A DNA stretch of 64,000 nucleotides from RGIG3002 sp964449325 (GCA_964449325.1 CAYUYJ010000002.1:124001-188000); one strand, 5' to 3'; shown: positions 17,543-26,370, counted from the first letter of the stretch. Program-made: numbers and translations. The notes: generated by a model from the letters alone, not told the origin.

Positions 17543-17557
17543 GCAGGAGGATAAAGT

Positions 17558-18517
17558 ATGAGTTTGGAAAAAAGAAAAGCAATCATTATCGGTGCCGGAC
17601 ACGTTGGTTCCCATGCCGGATATGCGTTGGCTTCACAAGGGGTGGTGGATGAGATTGTTTATATAGACACCGATGAAAAGAAGGCGAAAGCACAGGCACT
17701 TGATATTTTTGATGCTACGGTTTATTTGAGAAGACATGTTCTTGTAAGGGCAGGAAGCTATGAGGATGCTACAGATGCAGATTTATTGATTATTGCAGCA
17801 GGACCTTTACCGGATATGGAAAAAGGGCAGACCCGTATGGATACGCTGGGGCAGACGGTAGCAGTGTTAAAGGAAGTGATTGCAGGAATTAAAAGTTCCG
17901 GTTTTGCGGGAATTATTTTAAGTATATCCAATCCGGCAGATGTGATTGCTCATTATGTACAGCATCAACTGCAGTATCCGCCAAAGAAAATACTTTCAAC
18001 AAGTACTACATTGGATTCTGCCAGATTAAGAAGAGCCGTTGCGGAGGCACTGGGAATTGACCAAAAATCCGTTTACGGATATGCGCTGGGGGAACACGGA
18101 GAAAGCCAGATGGTTCCCTGGTCCAATGTAACAATTGCAGGGAAACCGCTTTTGGAACTGATGAAGGAAAAGCCCGAAAAATACGGAAAGCTGGATTTGG
18201 AAGCGTTAGCTGCAGAGGGAAAAGCAGGCGGATGGCATATTTTAGAGGGAAAGGGTTCCACGGAATTTGGAATCGGAGCAGCCATTGCAGAAGTATCCCG
18301 TGCCATTCTGGGAGATGAAAAAAGAATTCTTCCGGTTTCTGTTTTACTGGATGGAGAATATGGACAAAAGGATGTCTATGCAAGCGTACCGGCTATTCTC
18401 GGAAAGGATGGAGTGGAAGAAATCATCGAACTTCATTTAAGCGAAGAAGAGCAGAAGCAGTTTAATCGGTCATGTGAAACAATGTCAGAAAATTTCAAAT
18501 TGGCATTAACTTTATAA
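17558..18517 (+). CDS. L-lactate/2-hydroxyacid dehydrogenase family protein
   Basis: The 319-residue enzyme is in the L-lactate/malate dehydrogenase superfamily. Visible are the NAD motif IIGAGHVGSHAGYALA, the loop GPLPDMEKGQTRMD, SISNPADVIAHYVQ, the TSTTLDSARLRRAVAE segment with substrate Arg, and the catalytic GEHGESQ. It resembles L-2-hydroxyisocaproate dehydrogenases more than classic Ldh, which have a wider substrate range. It sits between metI and metQ, sharing their ribosome-site spacing, so it is co-transcribed with the transporter. A role in reducing or oxidising a 2-oxo or 2-hydroxy acid related to the imported compound is inference. Confidence 0.85.
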   Translation: MSLEKRKAIIIGAGHVGSHAGYALASQGVVDEIVYIDTDEKKAKAQALDIFDATVYLRRHVLVRAGSYEDATDADLLIIAAGPLPDMEKGQTRMDTLGQTVAVLKEVIAGIKSSGFAGIILSISNPADVIAHYVQHQLQYPPKKILSTSTTLDSARLRRAVAEALGIDQKSVYGYALGEHGESQMVPWSNVTIAGKPLLELMKEKPEKYGKLDLEALAAEGKAGGWHILEGKGSTEFGIGAAIAEVSRAILGDEKRILPVSVLLDGEYGQKDVYASVPAILGKDGVEEIIELHLSEEEQKQFNRSCETMSENFKLALTL

Positions 18518-18550
18518 AAAACTATTTAAAGACAAAAAGGAGAGAAAATT

Positions 18551-19456
18551 ATGAGAAAAAAAATCGCTGGTTTATTATTGATAGGAGCACTTGCAGCAGC
18601 TGCATTAACAGGCTGCGCAAATAAGACGGAAAGCAATACAAAGGAGTCTTCCGCACAAAAGGAAAACACCACAGAGGATGTAAAGAGTGATGCCACAGAA
18701 TTGACAACCGTAAAGATTGGTGTGGTAGGTTCTATCTATGAAGATCTCTGGGCATATGCAAAGGAGTCCTTAAAAGGGGAAGGAATTGATCTTGAAATTG
18801 TACAGTTTTCAGATTATAACACACCCAATAATGCTTTAAACAGTGGAGAAATTGATTTGAATGCATTCCAGCATCAGATTTTCTTACAGACAGATATTGA
18901 AGCAAACGGCTACAATGTGGAAACGATTGGCTATACTTTTATTATTCCTTTAAATGTTTATTCAAGCAAAGTCTCTTCCATTGAGGAGATTAAGGATGGA
19001 GATACCATTGCAATTCCGAATGATGTCACAAACGGAGGGCGTGCACTGAAGGTATTGGAAGCAGCAGGCTTAATTACTCTGAAAAAGGATGCAAATTTCA
19101 GCCCTACATTGGATGATATTGAAGCTTATAATGTTAATATTACGATTAAAGAATTACAGGCAAATACCATTCCTTCTGCTTTGGAAGATGTTACGGCAGC
19201 CGTTGTAAACGGAAATTATGCATTGGATTTCGGCTTAAAGACAGAGGAAGCAATTTTTAAAGATACCAGTGTGAATGAGGAAGAATACTGGAACATCATT
19301 GTAGCAAGAAGCGCAGATTTGGAAGATGCCGGAAAGGTGGAAATCTACAAAAAAGTAGTAAAAGCATTCCAGTCAGAAGAAACACAGAAAGTATTTGATG
19401 AAACCTTTGGCGGATATTTTATTGCAGTAGGTTGGGAGCAGGATTTATTAAAATAG
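18551..19456 (+). CDS. metQ: MetQ/NlpA family substrate-binding lipoprotein
   Basis: The 301-residue protein has a lipoprotein signal with lipobox LTGC at about 19-22, a Ser/Thr/Glu-rich linker and an NlpA domain from about residue 54. TTVKIGVVGSIYEDLW, ALNSGEIDLNAFQHQIFL and DTIAIPNDVTNGGRAL are typical MetQ segments. It binds methionine or a related amino acid outside the cell and delivers it to MetNI. AAAGGAG precedes the ATG. It is separated from metI by the dehydrogenase gene, which is unusual. Remnants of an FAD oxidase begin immediately after its stop. Confidence 0.92.
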   Translation: MRKKIAGLLLIGALAAAALTGCANKTESNTKESSAQKENTTEDVKSDATELTTVKIGVVGSIYEDLWAYAKESLKGEGIDLEIVQFSDYNTPNNALNSGEIDLNAFQHQIFLQTDIEANGYNVETIGYTFIIPLNVYSSKVSSIEEIKDGDTIAIPNDVTNGGRALKVLEAAGLITLKKDANFSPTLDDIEAYNVNITIKELQANTIPSALEDVTAAVVNGNYALDFGLKTEEAIFKDTSVNEEEYWNIIVARSADLEDAGKVEIYKKVVKAFQSEETQKVFDETFGGYFIAVGWEQDLLK

Positions 19457-19463
19457 TAAATGC

Positions 19464-20238
19464 TTGAAAGGATTCGGAGGAATGGGTGTCGAGATTGTTC
19501 TTGCGGACGGGAGGACACTTACCGTGGGAAGCAAAAATATAAAAGACAGTTCCGGCTTATCCTTAAAGAACCTTGTTATTGGTTCGGAAGGAACTCTTGC
19601 TGTTATTACAAAATGTATCTTAAAACTGCTTCCCAAACCGGAAATAAGTAAAAGTGTAGTTGTTCCGTTTGACAGTTTAGAGGCAGGAATAGGAAGCGTA
19701 CTTGCTGTCAAAAAGGAAAATGTAAATCCTACGGCAATAGAATTCGTGGAGCGGAAAGTGATTGAACTGGGCGAGCGGTTTTTGAAGCTTTCTTTTCCCT
19801 ATCCCGAGGCAAAGGCGTATCTGATATTGACGGTAGACGGCAGAAAAGAAGATGTGGATATTAACTTGGAGCGGATACGGGAAGTGGTGAAAAAACACGG
19901 AGCGTTGGATTTTCTTGTCCTTGCCGACGAGGAACAATGCCGGACTGCAGTTTATCAGTTTTGGTCATGCCGGTGACGGAAACGTTCATCTTTGTGTGGT
20001 GCGTGGAAAACTTTCCGAAGAAGAATGGCTTTTCCAAAAGAGGGAAAATATGAAAAAGCTTTATACGAAAGCATATGAACTGGGAGGTCTTACCTCCGGT
20101 GAGCATGGAATCGGACTTTCCAAAAAGGAGTTTTTTTTAAAGGAAACCGAAACTGCCAATCTGGAACTGATGCGTGCCGTTAAGAACAGTTTTGACCCAA
20201 AACAACTTTTAAACAGGCATATTTCTTATAATAAATAA
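19464..20238 (+). pseudogene. Decayed FAD-linked oxidase (GlcD/D-lactate dehydrogenase-like)
   Basis: Two fragments in different frames belong to one FAD-binding oxidase family. The first (19464-19976) starts at EIVLADGRTL and contains NLVIGSEGTLAVITK, the second half of the FAD domain. The second (about 19915-20238) has SFGHAGDGNVHL and SGEHGIGLSKKEF, the C-terminal motifs. Full-length relatives are about 460 residues. Missing are roughly the first 170 residues and about 80-90 residues between ADEE and the FGHAGDGN block, where the frame also changes. The break begins right after the metQ stop. The ancestral enzyme oxidised a 2-hydroxyacid, which fits the neighbouring dehydrogenase. Confidence 0.88.
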
Positions 20239-20262
20239 TAGGATAATTGATAATGGAAAGAA

Positions 20263-21453
20263 ATGATAAGTATGAAAGAAGTAATAGAAGCAGTAGAAAG
20301 GGAAAGAGAATACCTCGTTGCTTTAAGGCGTTATTTTCACAAGCATCCGGAGCTGAGTCTGAAAGAGTATCATACTGCTAAAAAAGTTGAAAAGGAACTG
20401 GATTTCTTCGGTATACCGCATAAACGCGTTGGAGAAACCGGAGTGCTTGCAACATTAAGCCATATTACGGATGCCGGGACAGCCAAAAAAATTATTTTAC
20501 GCGCAGATATGGATGCTTTACCGGTTACAGAAAAAAACTGTACAGAATACAAAAGCGAAAATCCGGGCGTAATGCATGCCTGCGGACACGATGCACATAC
20601 GGCAGCTCTACTGGGAGCTGCCAAAATTTTAAAGGAAAAAGAGAAAACCTTAAACGGAACGGTAGAGTTCTTTTTCCAACAGGCAGAAGAAATCGGGGGC
20701 GGAGCCAGACAGTTTCTTAAGGCAGACTGTTTAAAAGAAGCAGACCGCATTTTGGGGATTCATATGCAGCCGGGACTGCCGGTAGGTACAGTTTCCGTGA
20801 AGGCAGGAGAGTGTAATGCCAGTGTGGACTATTTTAAAATCACCATACATGGGAAAAGTGCACACGTTTCCACACCACATCTTGGTGTGGATGCGCTATA
20901 TATTGCAAGTCAGATTGTAGTTTCTATCCAGTCCGTTCTTGCCAGAGGATTAAATCCGTTGGAAGTTGGTGTAGTTGGAATCGGGAAGGTGTCTGCAGGA
21001 AGTAATTACAACATTGTTGCAGGAGAAGCGGTTTTGGAAGGTACAACGAGAGCCTTTAATGAAGAAACGAGAGCGTTTTTGAACCGCAGGGTGCAGGAAA
21101 TTGCACAAACTACGGCGCAGATGCACGGAGCAGAGGCAGAAGTTATTTTTGAGGATTACACCGGTCCCTTAGTAAATGATGAAGAGGCGGCAGAGGAAGT
21201 GGCGAAGCTGGGTGAGGAATTACTTGGCAGTAAGAAGGTTCTGACCGGACAACCGAGAAACATGCTGGGAGACGATTTTGCTGAGTATTTGCGGGAGGTA
21301 AAAGGGCTGTTTTTGTTCGTTGGATCGGCAGGAGGAAAGGAAACCTCCTATCCGCTTCATCATGAGAAGTTTGATTTGGATGAGACCGCAATACTGATTG
21401 CAACAGAGTTTTTCGTAGGATATGCAAAAAAAATCATCGGTCAGAAGAAGTAG
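20263..21453 (+). CDS. M20 family amidohydrolase (N-acyl amino acid/hippurate hydrolase type)
   Basis: The 396-residue metallohydrolase has the M20D pattern: RYFHKHPELSLKEYHTA, the metal segment ADMDALPVTE, MHACGHDAHTAALLGAA, and QAEEIGGGARQF with the catalytic Glu pair. The dimerisation domain follows at about 185-300 (HGKSAHVSTPHLGVDAL). Relatives remove acyl groups from N-acyl amino acids. It follows the met transporter and broken oxidase, so it may release an imported N-acyl amino acid; this is inference. ATG 20263 and ATG 20272 are both possible; GGAAAG is closer than usual to the first. Confidence 0.9.
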   Translation: MISMKEVIEAVEREREYLVALRRYFHKHPELSLKEYHTAKKVEKELDFFGIPHKRVGETGVLATLSHITDAGTAKKIILRADMDALPVTEKNCTEYKSENPGVMHACGHDAHTAALLGAAKILKEKEKTLNGTVEFFFQQAEEIGGGARQFLKADCLKEADRILGIHMQPGLPVGTVSVKAGECNASVDYFKITIHGKSAHVSTPHLGVDALYIASQIVVSIQSVLARGLNPLEVGVVGIGKVSAGSNYNIVAGEAVLEGTTRAFNEETRAFLNRRVQEIAQTTAQMHGAEAEVIFEDYTGPLVNDEEAAEEVAKLGEELLGSKKVLTGQPRNMLGDDFAEYLREVKGLFLFVGSAGGKETSYPLHHEKFDLDETAILIATEFFVGYAKKIIGQKK

Positions 21454-21573
21454 AAATGAAAAAGTAGAAAATCTGTAAAACTTGCAACGGGCTCTGTTTC
21501 ATGATAAATTTAAAGGTATAAAAATTTGTCACCTTTTGTATTAGGAAAAAAGAGGGAAAAGAACGGAGAAGTT

Positions 21574-22683
21574 ATGAGATTGCAGGATGATTACGACTAT
21601 GAAGAACATAAAAGCACGATGCCGGTAGGGGCGGCAGCAATTGTAATTGTGGCTTTGATGGCACTGGTTCTTGTGCTTGTCTTTATGAATCAGGAAAAAA
21701 ACGGTCATTCAGGTTCTAAGAAAAATACAAATCCCCAGTCAGTGAAGGCCACAGTGGATGTCAGTGAGAATGATAGTGATGACCCGTACATAAGCGGAAG
21801 TACCCTGACAGCGGATGATTTGGATATATGGGATATGTATCCGGTGGAGGAAGAGAAGGAAGCAGAGGGAGAAGGAAAGAAAAAGGAAGAGGAGACCGAA
21901 GAAATTGTGGAGGATCCGGCAGAAGACGGAAAGCATACAAAGATTACCTATGCAGACGGTTCAGAAGAGTGGGTGTTAATCAGTCCTTATCTTACCAAGC
22001 ATTCTTATGATTTTACGAATTTGGTGAGCCAGTCCAATATTATGAAATATTATGAGAACGGAAAGAAAATTTCTTTCCTGGGAGTGGATGTTTCCAAATA
22101 TCAGGATTACATTGATTTTGTTTCCTTAAAAAGCGAAGGAGCAGACTATGTCATGATTCGGGTCGGTGCAAGGGGGTACAGCACCGGACAGATTACCCTT
22201 GACGAAAATTTTGATGATAATATGCAACGTGCAAAGGAAGCCGGCTTGGATGTGGGAGTATATTTCTATTCACAGGCAATTACGGAAGCGGAAGCAGTAG
22301 AAGAGGCTAATTTTGTCTTAGAGCATTTACAGAATTATGAGATTACTTATCCCGTTGCATTTTGGATGGAAAAGATTTCAAATGATAAGGCACGGATTGA
22401 TGAACTGAGTAAAAATGACAAGACAACGATAGCAAGGGCATTTTTAAATACAGTGAAGGATGCAGGATATATTCCTATGGTATACGGCACTAAGGAATGG
22501 CTTATTAAGGAAGTGGATTTGTCCAAGCTGACCGACTATGATGTGTGGCTTTCCCAAAACAGTGACATTCCTGATTACCCGTACCGGTTTTCTATGTGGC
22601 AGTATTCCAATACGGGAGATATTGCCGGAATTTCGGGATATGCAGATATGAACATTACGTTTATCGACTATTCTGCAAAATAA
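21574..22683 (+). CDS. Membrane-anchored GH25-like (lysozyme-fold) protein with altered active site
   Basis: The 369-residue protein has a short cytoplasmic segment, one membrane helix at about 17-38, a Glu/Lys-rich linker to about 165 and a GH25 domain at about 168-368. FLGVDVSKYQ carries the first catalytic-type Asp (172), and the domain ends with FSMWQYSNTGDIAGISG. GH25 enzymes normally have a D-x-E pair after a PVA strand. Here it reads PVAFWMEK, with Trp 264 where the Asp is expected and Glu 266 kept. It may therefore bind wall glycan without normal hydrolysis, or work with altered chemistry. ATG 21574 is preceded by GGAGAAG. It ends four bases from the minus-strand AP2 gene. Confidence 0.85.
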   Translation: MRLQDDYDYEEHKSTMPVGAAAIVIVALMALVLVLVFMNQEKNGHSGSKKNTNPQSVKATVDVSENDSDDPYISGSTLTADDLDIWDMYPVEEEKEAEGEGKKKEEETEEIVEDPAEDGKHTKITYADGSEEWVLISPYLTKHSYDFTNLVSQSNIMKYYENGKKISFLGVDVSKYQDYIDFVSLKSEGADYVMIRVGARGYSTGQITLDENFDDNMQRAKEAGLDVGVYFYSQAITEAEAVEEANFVLEHLQNYEITYPVAFWMEKISNDKARIDELSKNDKTTIARAFLNTVKDAGYIPMVYGTKEWLIKEVDLSKLTDYDVWLSQNSDIPDYPYRFSMWQYSNTGDIAGISGYADMNITFIDYSAK

Positions 22684-22687
22684 AAAT

Positions 22688-23482
22688 TCAGCAGGAATAA
22701 TGTTCTATTTTGGGGGAAATTTTTAAGGCAGCATAAATATCCGCATAGGCAGAAGCAGAAACGGAATCAATAAAGTTCGGTGTGAAATTCTTATTCACAC
22801 CGGCTTTTTTTAAATAATCAATTGCTTTGTTATAAGCAATGGCAGCCTCTGTTTCCGTTTCATAGGTTCCTACAAGAAAATCCCCATTGACATGAATTTT
22901 GGTGCGGTATAGGAAACGGCCGTTATCCTCCTGTCTGAAAACACCGAAAAAACGATTGATTATCTCAATATTTTCATAACGGAAATCCGTGGAGTCTCCG
23001 TTGATAAAGCGGTAATCTCTTCCGTTTACTCCATAATTTTTTATTCCATAGCGGTTTAAAATATTCACCTGCATGCCATAATCAGAAACAAAAAGATGTC
23101 CGTTTCGTTTCATGATTTTGTGGGAAGAATAATAAAATAAATCGTCAATATCAAATTTTAAAACAGTCTTCTTGGAAAGATAGTAATAAAAAAAGTTCGG
23201 GCGAAGATAAATCGGTGTATGAAAATAGAGCTTGTTATCCCGTAAATTTACTAAGCAGACCCATTTTTCAAAGGAAAGAGGGGTATCCTTGGGATAATCC
23301 TCAACGGAAAGGGAGGAGTTTCTAAGAAGCTTAGCAGCATCCGTGTAGGCAGCATGAGCCACTTCCATGGAAGAAAAGCTTCCTAAGCTGATATGTTTTT
23401 TATTGTGGGTCAGGGATGCACGATAATATACAGTGCCGTCTTTTTTGGATGCCGGATATACACCGGGAAGCCGTTTTTCCAT
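22688..23482 (-). CDS. AP2-(HNH-like)-AP2 DNA-binding protein, probable domesticated homing endonuclease
   Basis: The 264-residue protein has two AP2-like DNA-binding repeats flanking a degenerate HNH region. Repeat 1 (about 6-55) has GVYPASKKDG, YYRASL and HISLGSFSSMEVAHAAY; repeat 2 (about 179-225) has GVFRQEDNGRFLYRTKI and GTYETETEAAIAYNKA. The centre (about 110-176) resembles HNH_3, ending FINGDSTDFRYENIEIIN where active enzymes usually read DHINGD-DNR-NL. The catalytic His is replaced (YRFING), so cleavage is unlikely. GGAGG precedes the ATG. AP2-HNH architectures are typical of homing endonucleases; a regulatory role for this one is inference. Confidence 0.75.
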   Translation of the reverse strand: MEKRLPGVYPASKKDGTVYYRASLTHNKKHISLGSFSSMEVAHAAYTDAAKLLRNSSLSVEDYPKDTPLSFEKWVCLVNLRDNKLYFHTPIYLRPNFFYYYLSKKTVLKFDIDDLFYYSSHKIMKRNGHLFVSDYGMQVNILNRYGIKNYGVNGRDYRFINGDSTDFRYENIEIINRFFGVFRQEDNGRFLYRTKIHVNGDFLVGTYETETEAAIAYNKAIDYLKKAGVNKNFTPNFIDSVSASAYADIYAALKISPKIEHYSC

Positions 23483-23530
23483 ACTACCTCCAGAAGTTTT
23501 CTTAAAAGTGTTGCCGTAAGATAATACTTT

Positions 23531-23539
23531 ATTATAGCA
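23531..23539 (-). promoter_or_regulatory. Extended -10 promoter for the AP2 gene
   Basis: On the minus strand TG-C-TATAAT lies about 50 bases upstream of the ATG. No good -35 box is present, which is acceptable for an extended -10 element. Confidence 0.45.
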
Positions 23540-23674
23540 TGAAAAACATTTTTAGGCATATTTTTGTATGTTTTTGTATAGAATATTAAGGAAGTATTAC
23601 AAAAATAATAAAATAGTCATATATTGGTTAAAAAATATAAATAAATTTATATGGCTGTTAATGGAGGGAAATTC

Positions 23675-24286
23675 ATGTATAAAAAATATATCTGTCTGAT
23701 TTTTTTATGCAATATTATTTTTACGTTATGTTGGTTTAACGTGGAGAAAATTGCAGATGCAAAAGCGTGTTCACAGCCTGCTTTTCGTGTGGAAGCGGCG
23801 GAAGAAACCATTAGTCAGACAAGTATTGTTATGGATGAAAGTAACGCCGTGTCCGTGCCGAGAGTGGTGGACGTGGGCATACTGGAGTCGGAACGGATTA
23901 TGGTCAGCAAAGAGGATTACGAAGTGCTGTTAAAAATCGTGGAGGCGGAAGCCGGAGGTGAGGATGAAGACGGAAAGTTGCTTGTGGCAAATGTGGTTTT
24001 AAACCGTGTGGCAAGCCCGAAATTTCCAAATACGGTGAAGGACGTCGTATTTCAGCAGGAAAAAGGGACTTCGCAGTTTTCTCCGGTCTCGGACGGAAGA
24101 TTTTATTCGGTGACAGTCAGTGAAGAGACAAAGGAGGCAGTAGACAGAGCTCTTTGTGGGGAAGATATATCACAGGGTGCTCTTTATTTTGCGTCCAGAA
24201 AAAGTGCGGACCCGGAGCGGATGAAATGGTTCGATGACAATCTGGAGCTTTTGTTTTCCTATGGCGGACACGAATTTTTCTATTAA
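23675..24286 (+). CDS. SleB-type cell wall hydrolase (Hydrolase_2), secreted
   Basis: The 203-residue protein has an N-terminal signal or anchor helix (about 6-22) and a Hydrolase_2/SleB domain from about 95 to the end. LLKIVEAEAGGEDEDGKLLVANVVLNRV contains the catalytic-type Glu, followed by FPNTVKDVVFQ, FSPVSDGRFY, GALYFASR and GGHEFFY. SleB-family lytic enzymes open spore cortex or remodel vegetative peptidoglycan. ATG 23675 follows GGAGGG by eight bases; eight upstream residues in frame are discounted. It is shorter than SleB and lacks a separate peptidoglycan-binding domain, so a general wall-remodelling role is as likely as germination. Confidence 0.88.
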   Translation: MYKKYICLIFLCNIIFTLCWFNVEKIADAKACSQPAFRVEAAEETISQTSIVMDESNAVSVPRVVDVGILESERIMVSKEDYEVLLKIVEAEAGGEDEDGKLLVANVVLNRVASPKFPNTVKDVVFQQEKGTSQFSPVSDGRFYSVTVSEETKEAVDRALCGEDISQGALYFASRKSADPERMKWFDDNLELLFSYGGHEFFY

Positions 24287-24304
24287 GGAATTGTACGGGA
24301 AACG

Positions 24305-24333
24305 TTGCTACAATAGGAAAAATATGCTATACT
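24305..24333 (+). promoter_or_regulatory. Promoter for thrC
   Basis: TTGCTA (24305-24310), a 17-base spacer ending in TGC, and TATACT (24328-24333) form a good extended -10 promoter about 50 bases before the thrC ATG. Confidence 0.65.
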
Positions 24334-24385
24334 CGATTAGAAATCGAACAAAATGAACAAAAGGAAAAACGAGAGGATTGTATTT

Positions 24386-25876
24386 ATGGAAGTATTATAT
24401 AAGAGCACAAGAAGCGATATTGCCCCTGTAAAAGCATCACAGGCGATTTTGAAAGGATTGTCGGATGATGGGGGATTGTTTGTACCGGATCATATTCCGG
24501 CACTGGATAAGAGCCTTTCCGAATTGTCAAAGATGACTTACGGCGAGGTGGCTTACGAGGTTATGAAGCTGTTTTTAACCGACTTTACGGAAGAAGAACT
24601 GAAAAGTTGTATTAAAAAGGCTTATGACTCTAAGTTTGACACGGAAGTAATTGCCCCTCTTGTTGAGGCTGATGGTGCATATTATCTGGAACTTTTCCAT
24701 GGAGCTACCATCGCGTTTAAGGATATGGCACTTTCTATTTTGCCGCATCTTCTGATTACTTCTGCAAAGAAAAATAATGTGAAAAATGATATTGTCATTC
24801 TGACCGCAACCTCCGGAGATACCGGAAAAGCAGCACTTGCCGGATTTGCAGAGGTGGAAGGAACCAAAATTATCGTATTTTATCCGAAAAACGGTGTCAG
24901 TCCGATTCAGGAAAAACAGATGGTTACCCAGAAAGGTGCCAATACCCATGTAGTAGGAATTCACGGGAATTTTGACGATGCTCAGACCGGTGTAAAAACA
25001 TTGTTTAACGATAAGGAACTGGCAAAAGAAATGGAAGAAGCAGGATTCCAGTTTTCATCCGCAAATTCCATCAATATCGGACGTCTTGTTCCGCAGATTG
25101 TATATTATGTATATGCATATGCACAGCTTCTTGCGGAAGGGGAAATTGAGGAAGGACAGGTTATTAATGCGGTAGTTCCTACCGGAAACTTTGGTAATAT
25201 TCTGGCTGCATATTATGCAAAAAACATGGGGCTTCCTATCGGAAAGTTAATCTGTGCATCCAATGACAATAAGGTTTTATATGATTTCTTTAAGACCGGA
25301 ACCTATGACAGAAACAGAGAATTTGTATTGACCACCTCTCCGTCTATGGATATTTTGATTTCCAGCAATTTGGAAAGATTGATTTACCGTATTGCGGGAG
25401 AAGATGCAAAGAAAAATGCGGAGCTTATGAGTGCTTTGTCGGGAGAAGGAAAATACAGTATTACAGATGAGATGCAAGCTCTGTTAAAGGATTTCTATGG
25501 AAATTATGCAACGGAAAAAGAAACAGCAGAAACGATTAAGGATTTATATGAGCAGTGTGGCTATGTCATTGATACGCATACTGCAGTAGCAGCAACCGTT
25601 TACAAAAAATATAAAGAAGAAACAAAAGACGAAACCAAGACGGTGATTGCTTCCACAGCAAGTCCTTTTAAATTTACAAGAAGTGTAATGGAGGCTATTG
25701 ATACAAAATACAGTTCCATGGGAGATTTTGAATTAGTAGATGAGCTTTCCAAAATATCGAATGTTACGGTACCTAATGCGATTGAGGAAATCAGAACAGC
25801 ACCGGTTGTACATAAAACAGTTTGTGAACGCACGGAAATGAAAGATGTTGTAAAGACTTTCTTAGGCATGAAATAG
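24386..25876 (+). CDS. thrC: Threonine synthase
   Basis: The 496-residue PLP enzyme converts O-phosphohomoserine to threonine. The PLP lysine lies in FHGATIAFKDMALS, the phosphate-binding loop is TSGDTGKAALAGFAE, and the N terminus SQAILKGLSDDGGLFVPD is typical of the longer ThrC class. PTGNFGNILAAYYAK is also standard. ATG 24386 has GAGAGGA eight bases upstream and matches homologue starts; an in-frame ATG at 24353 lacks this. No hom or thrB gene is adjacent. A receiver-domain protein follows within nine bases. Confidence 0.96.
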   Translation: MEVLYKSTRSDIAPVKASQAILKGLSDDGGLFVPDHIPALDKSLSELSKMTYGEVAYEVMKLFLTDFTEEELKSCIKKAYDSKFDTEVIAPLVEADGAYYLELFHGATIAFKDMALSILPHLLITSAKKNNVKNDIVILTATSGDTGKAALAGFAEVEGTKIIVFYPKNGVSPIQEKQMVTQKGANTHVVGIHGNFDDAQTGVKTLFNDKELAKEMEEAGFQFSSANSINIGRLVPQIVYYVYAYAQLLAEGEIEEGQVINAVVPTGNFGNILAAYYAKNMGLPIGKLICASNDNKVLYDFFKTGTYDRNREFVLTTSPSMDILISSNLERLIYRIAGEDAKKNAELMSALSGEGKYSITDEMQALLKDFYGNYATEKETAETIKDLYEQCGYVIDTHTAVAATVYKKYKEETKDETKTVIASTASPFKFTRSVMEAIDTKYSSMGDFELVDELSKISNVTVPNAIEEIRTAPVVHKTVCERTEMKDVVKTFLGMK

Positions 25877-25884
25877 GAAAAGGC

Positions 25885-26301
25885 ATGGTAAAACATATGA
25901 AGCATATTTTGATGGTTGATGATGTAGCAACAAATCTGAAATGTGCCGGTGAAGTTTTGAAGGAAAGATATGAGCTTTCCATGGCAAAATCCGGGAAGGT
26001 GGCTCTGAAGATGATGAAGGAGAAGCGACCGGATTTGGTTCTGCTGGATATCAATATGCCGGAAATGGATGGCTTTGAAACAATGGAAAGGATCAAAGAC
26101 GATTCTGAACTTGCAGATATTCCGGTTGTTTTTCTGACAGCGAGTACGGACAAGGAAAGTGAAATTAAAGCCTTTGAAATGGGAGCAATGGATTTTATCA
26201 GGAAACCATTTGATCCCGCTATTATGTTGACACGCATTGAACGAATATTAAGGATAGAAGAAACAAAATACGAATTACAGTTAAAGGCAGAAAAAATGTA
26301 G
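25885..26301 (+). CDS. Stand-alone response regulator receiver protein
   Basis: The 138-residue protein is a single CheY-like receiver with no output domain. Its acidic pair is in LMVDDVATN, the phosphoacceptor Asp in DLVLLDINMPEMDG, the Thr in VVFLTASTDKES and the Lys in FIRKPFDP. A short helical tail rich in Glu and Lys follows from about 122. It is nine bases downstream of thrC with AGGAAAAGG as ribosome site, so co-transcription is likely, though a functional link to threonine is not evident. No kinase is nearby. Confidence 0.9.
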   Translation: MVKHMKHILMVDDVATNLKCAGEVLKERYELSMAKSGKVALKMMKEKRPDLVLLDINMPEMDGFETMERIKDDSELADIPVVFLTASTDKESEIKAFEMGAMDFIRKPFDPAIMLTRIERILRIEETKYELQLKAEKM

Positions 26302-26318
26302 ATTCGGATTTGCGTAAC

Positions 26319-26370
26319 AAAGTGTCGCTCTGCAGCGACACTTTTAAGAGAATTTGCTTTGCAAATTCTC
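26319..26370. repeat. Tandem perfect hairpins after the receiver gene
   Basis: Hairpin 1 (26319-26344) has perfect 11-bp arms AAAGTGTCGCT / AGCGACACTTT with a CTGC loop. Hairpin 2 (26348-26370) starts at GAGAATTTGC and has perfect 10-bp arms with a TTT loop, ending at 26370. The actual terminator is 40 bases further on, so these are additional structure. A similar pair occurs at 32546-32620, which suggests a small dispersed intergenic element. Confidence 0.55.
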
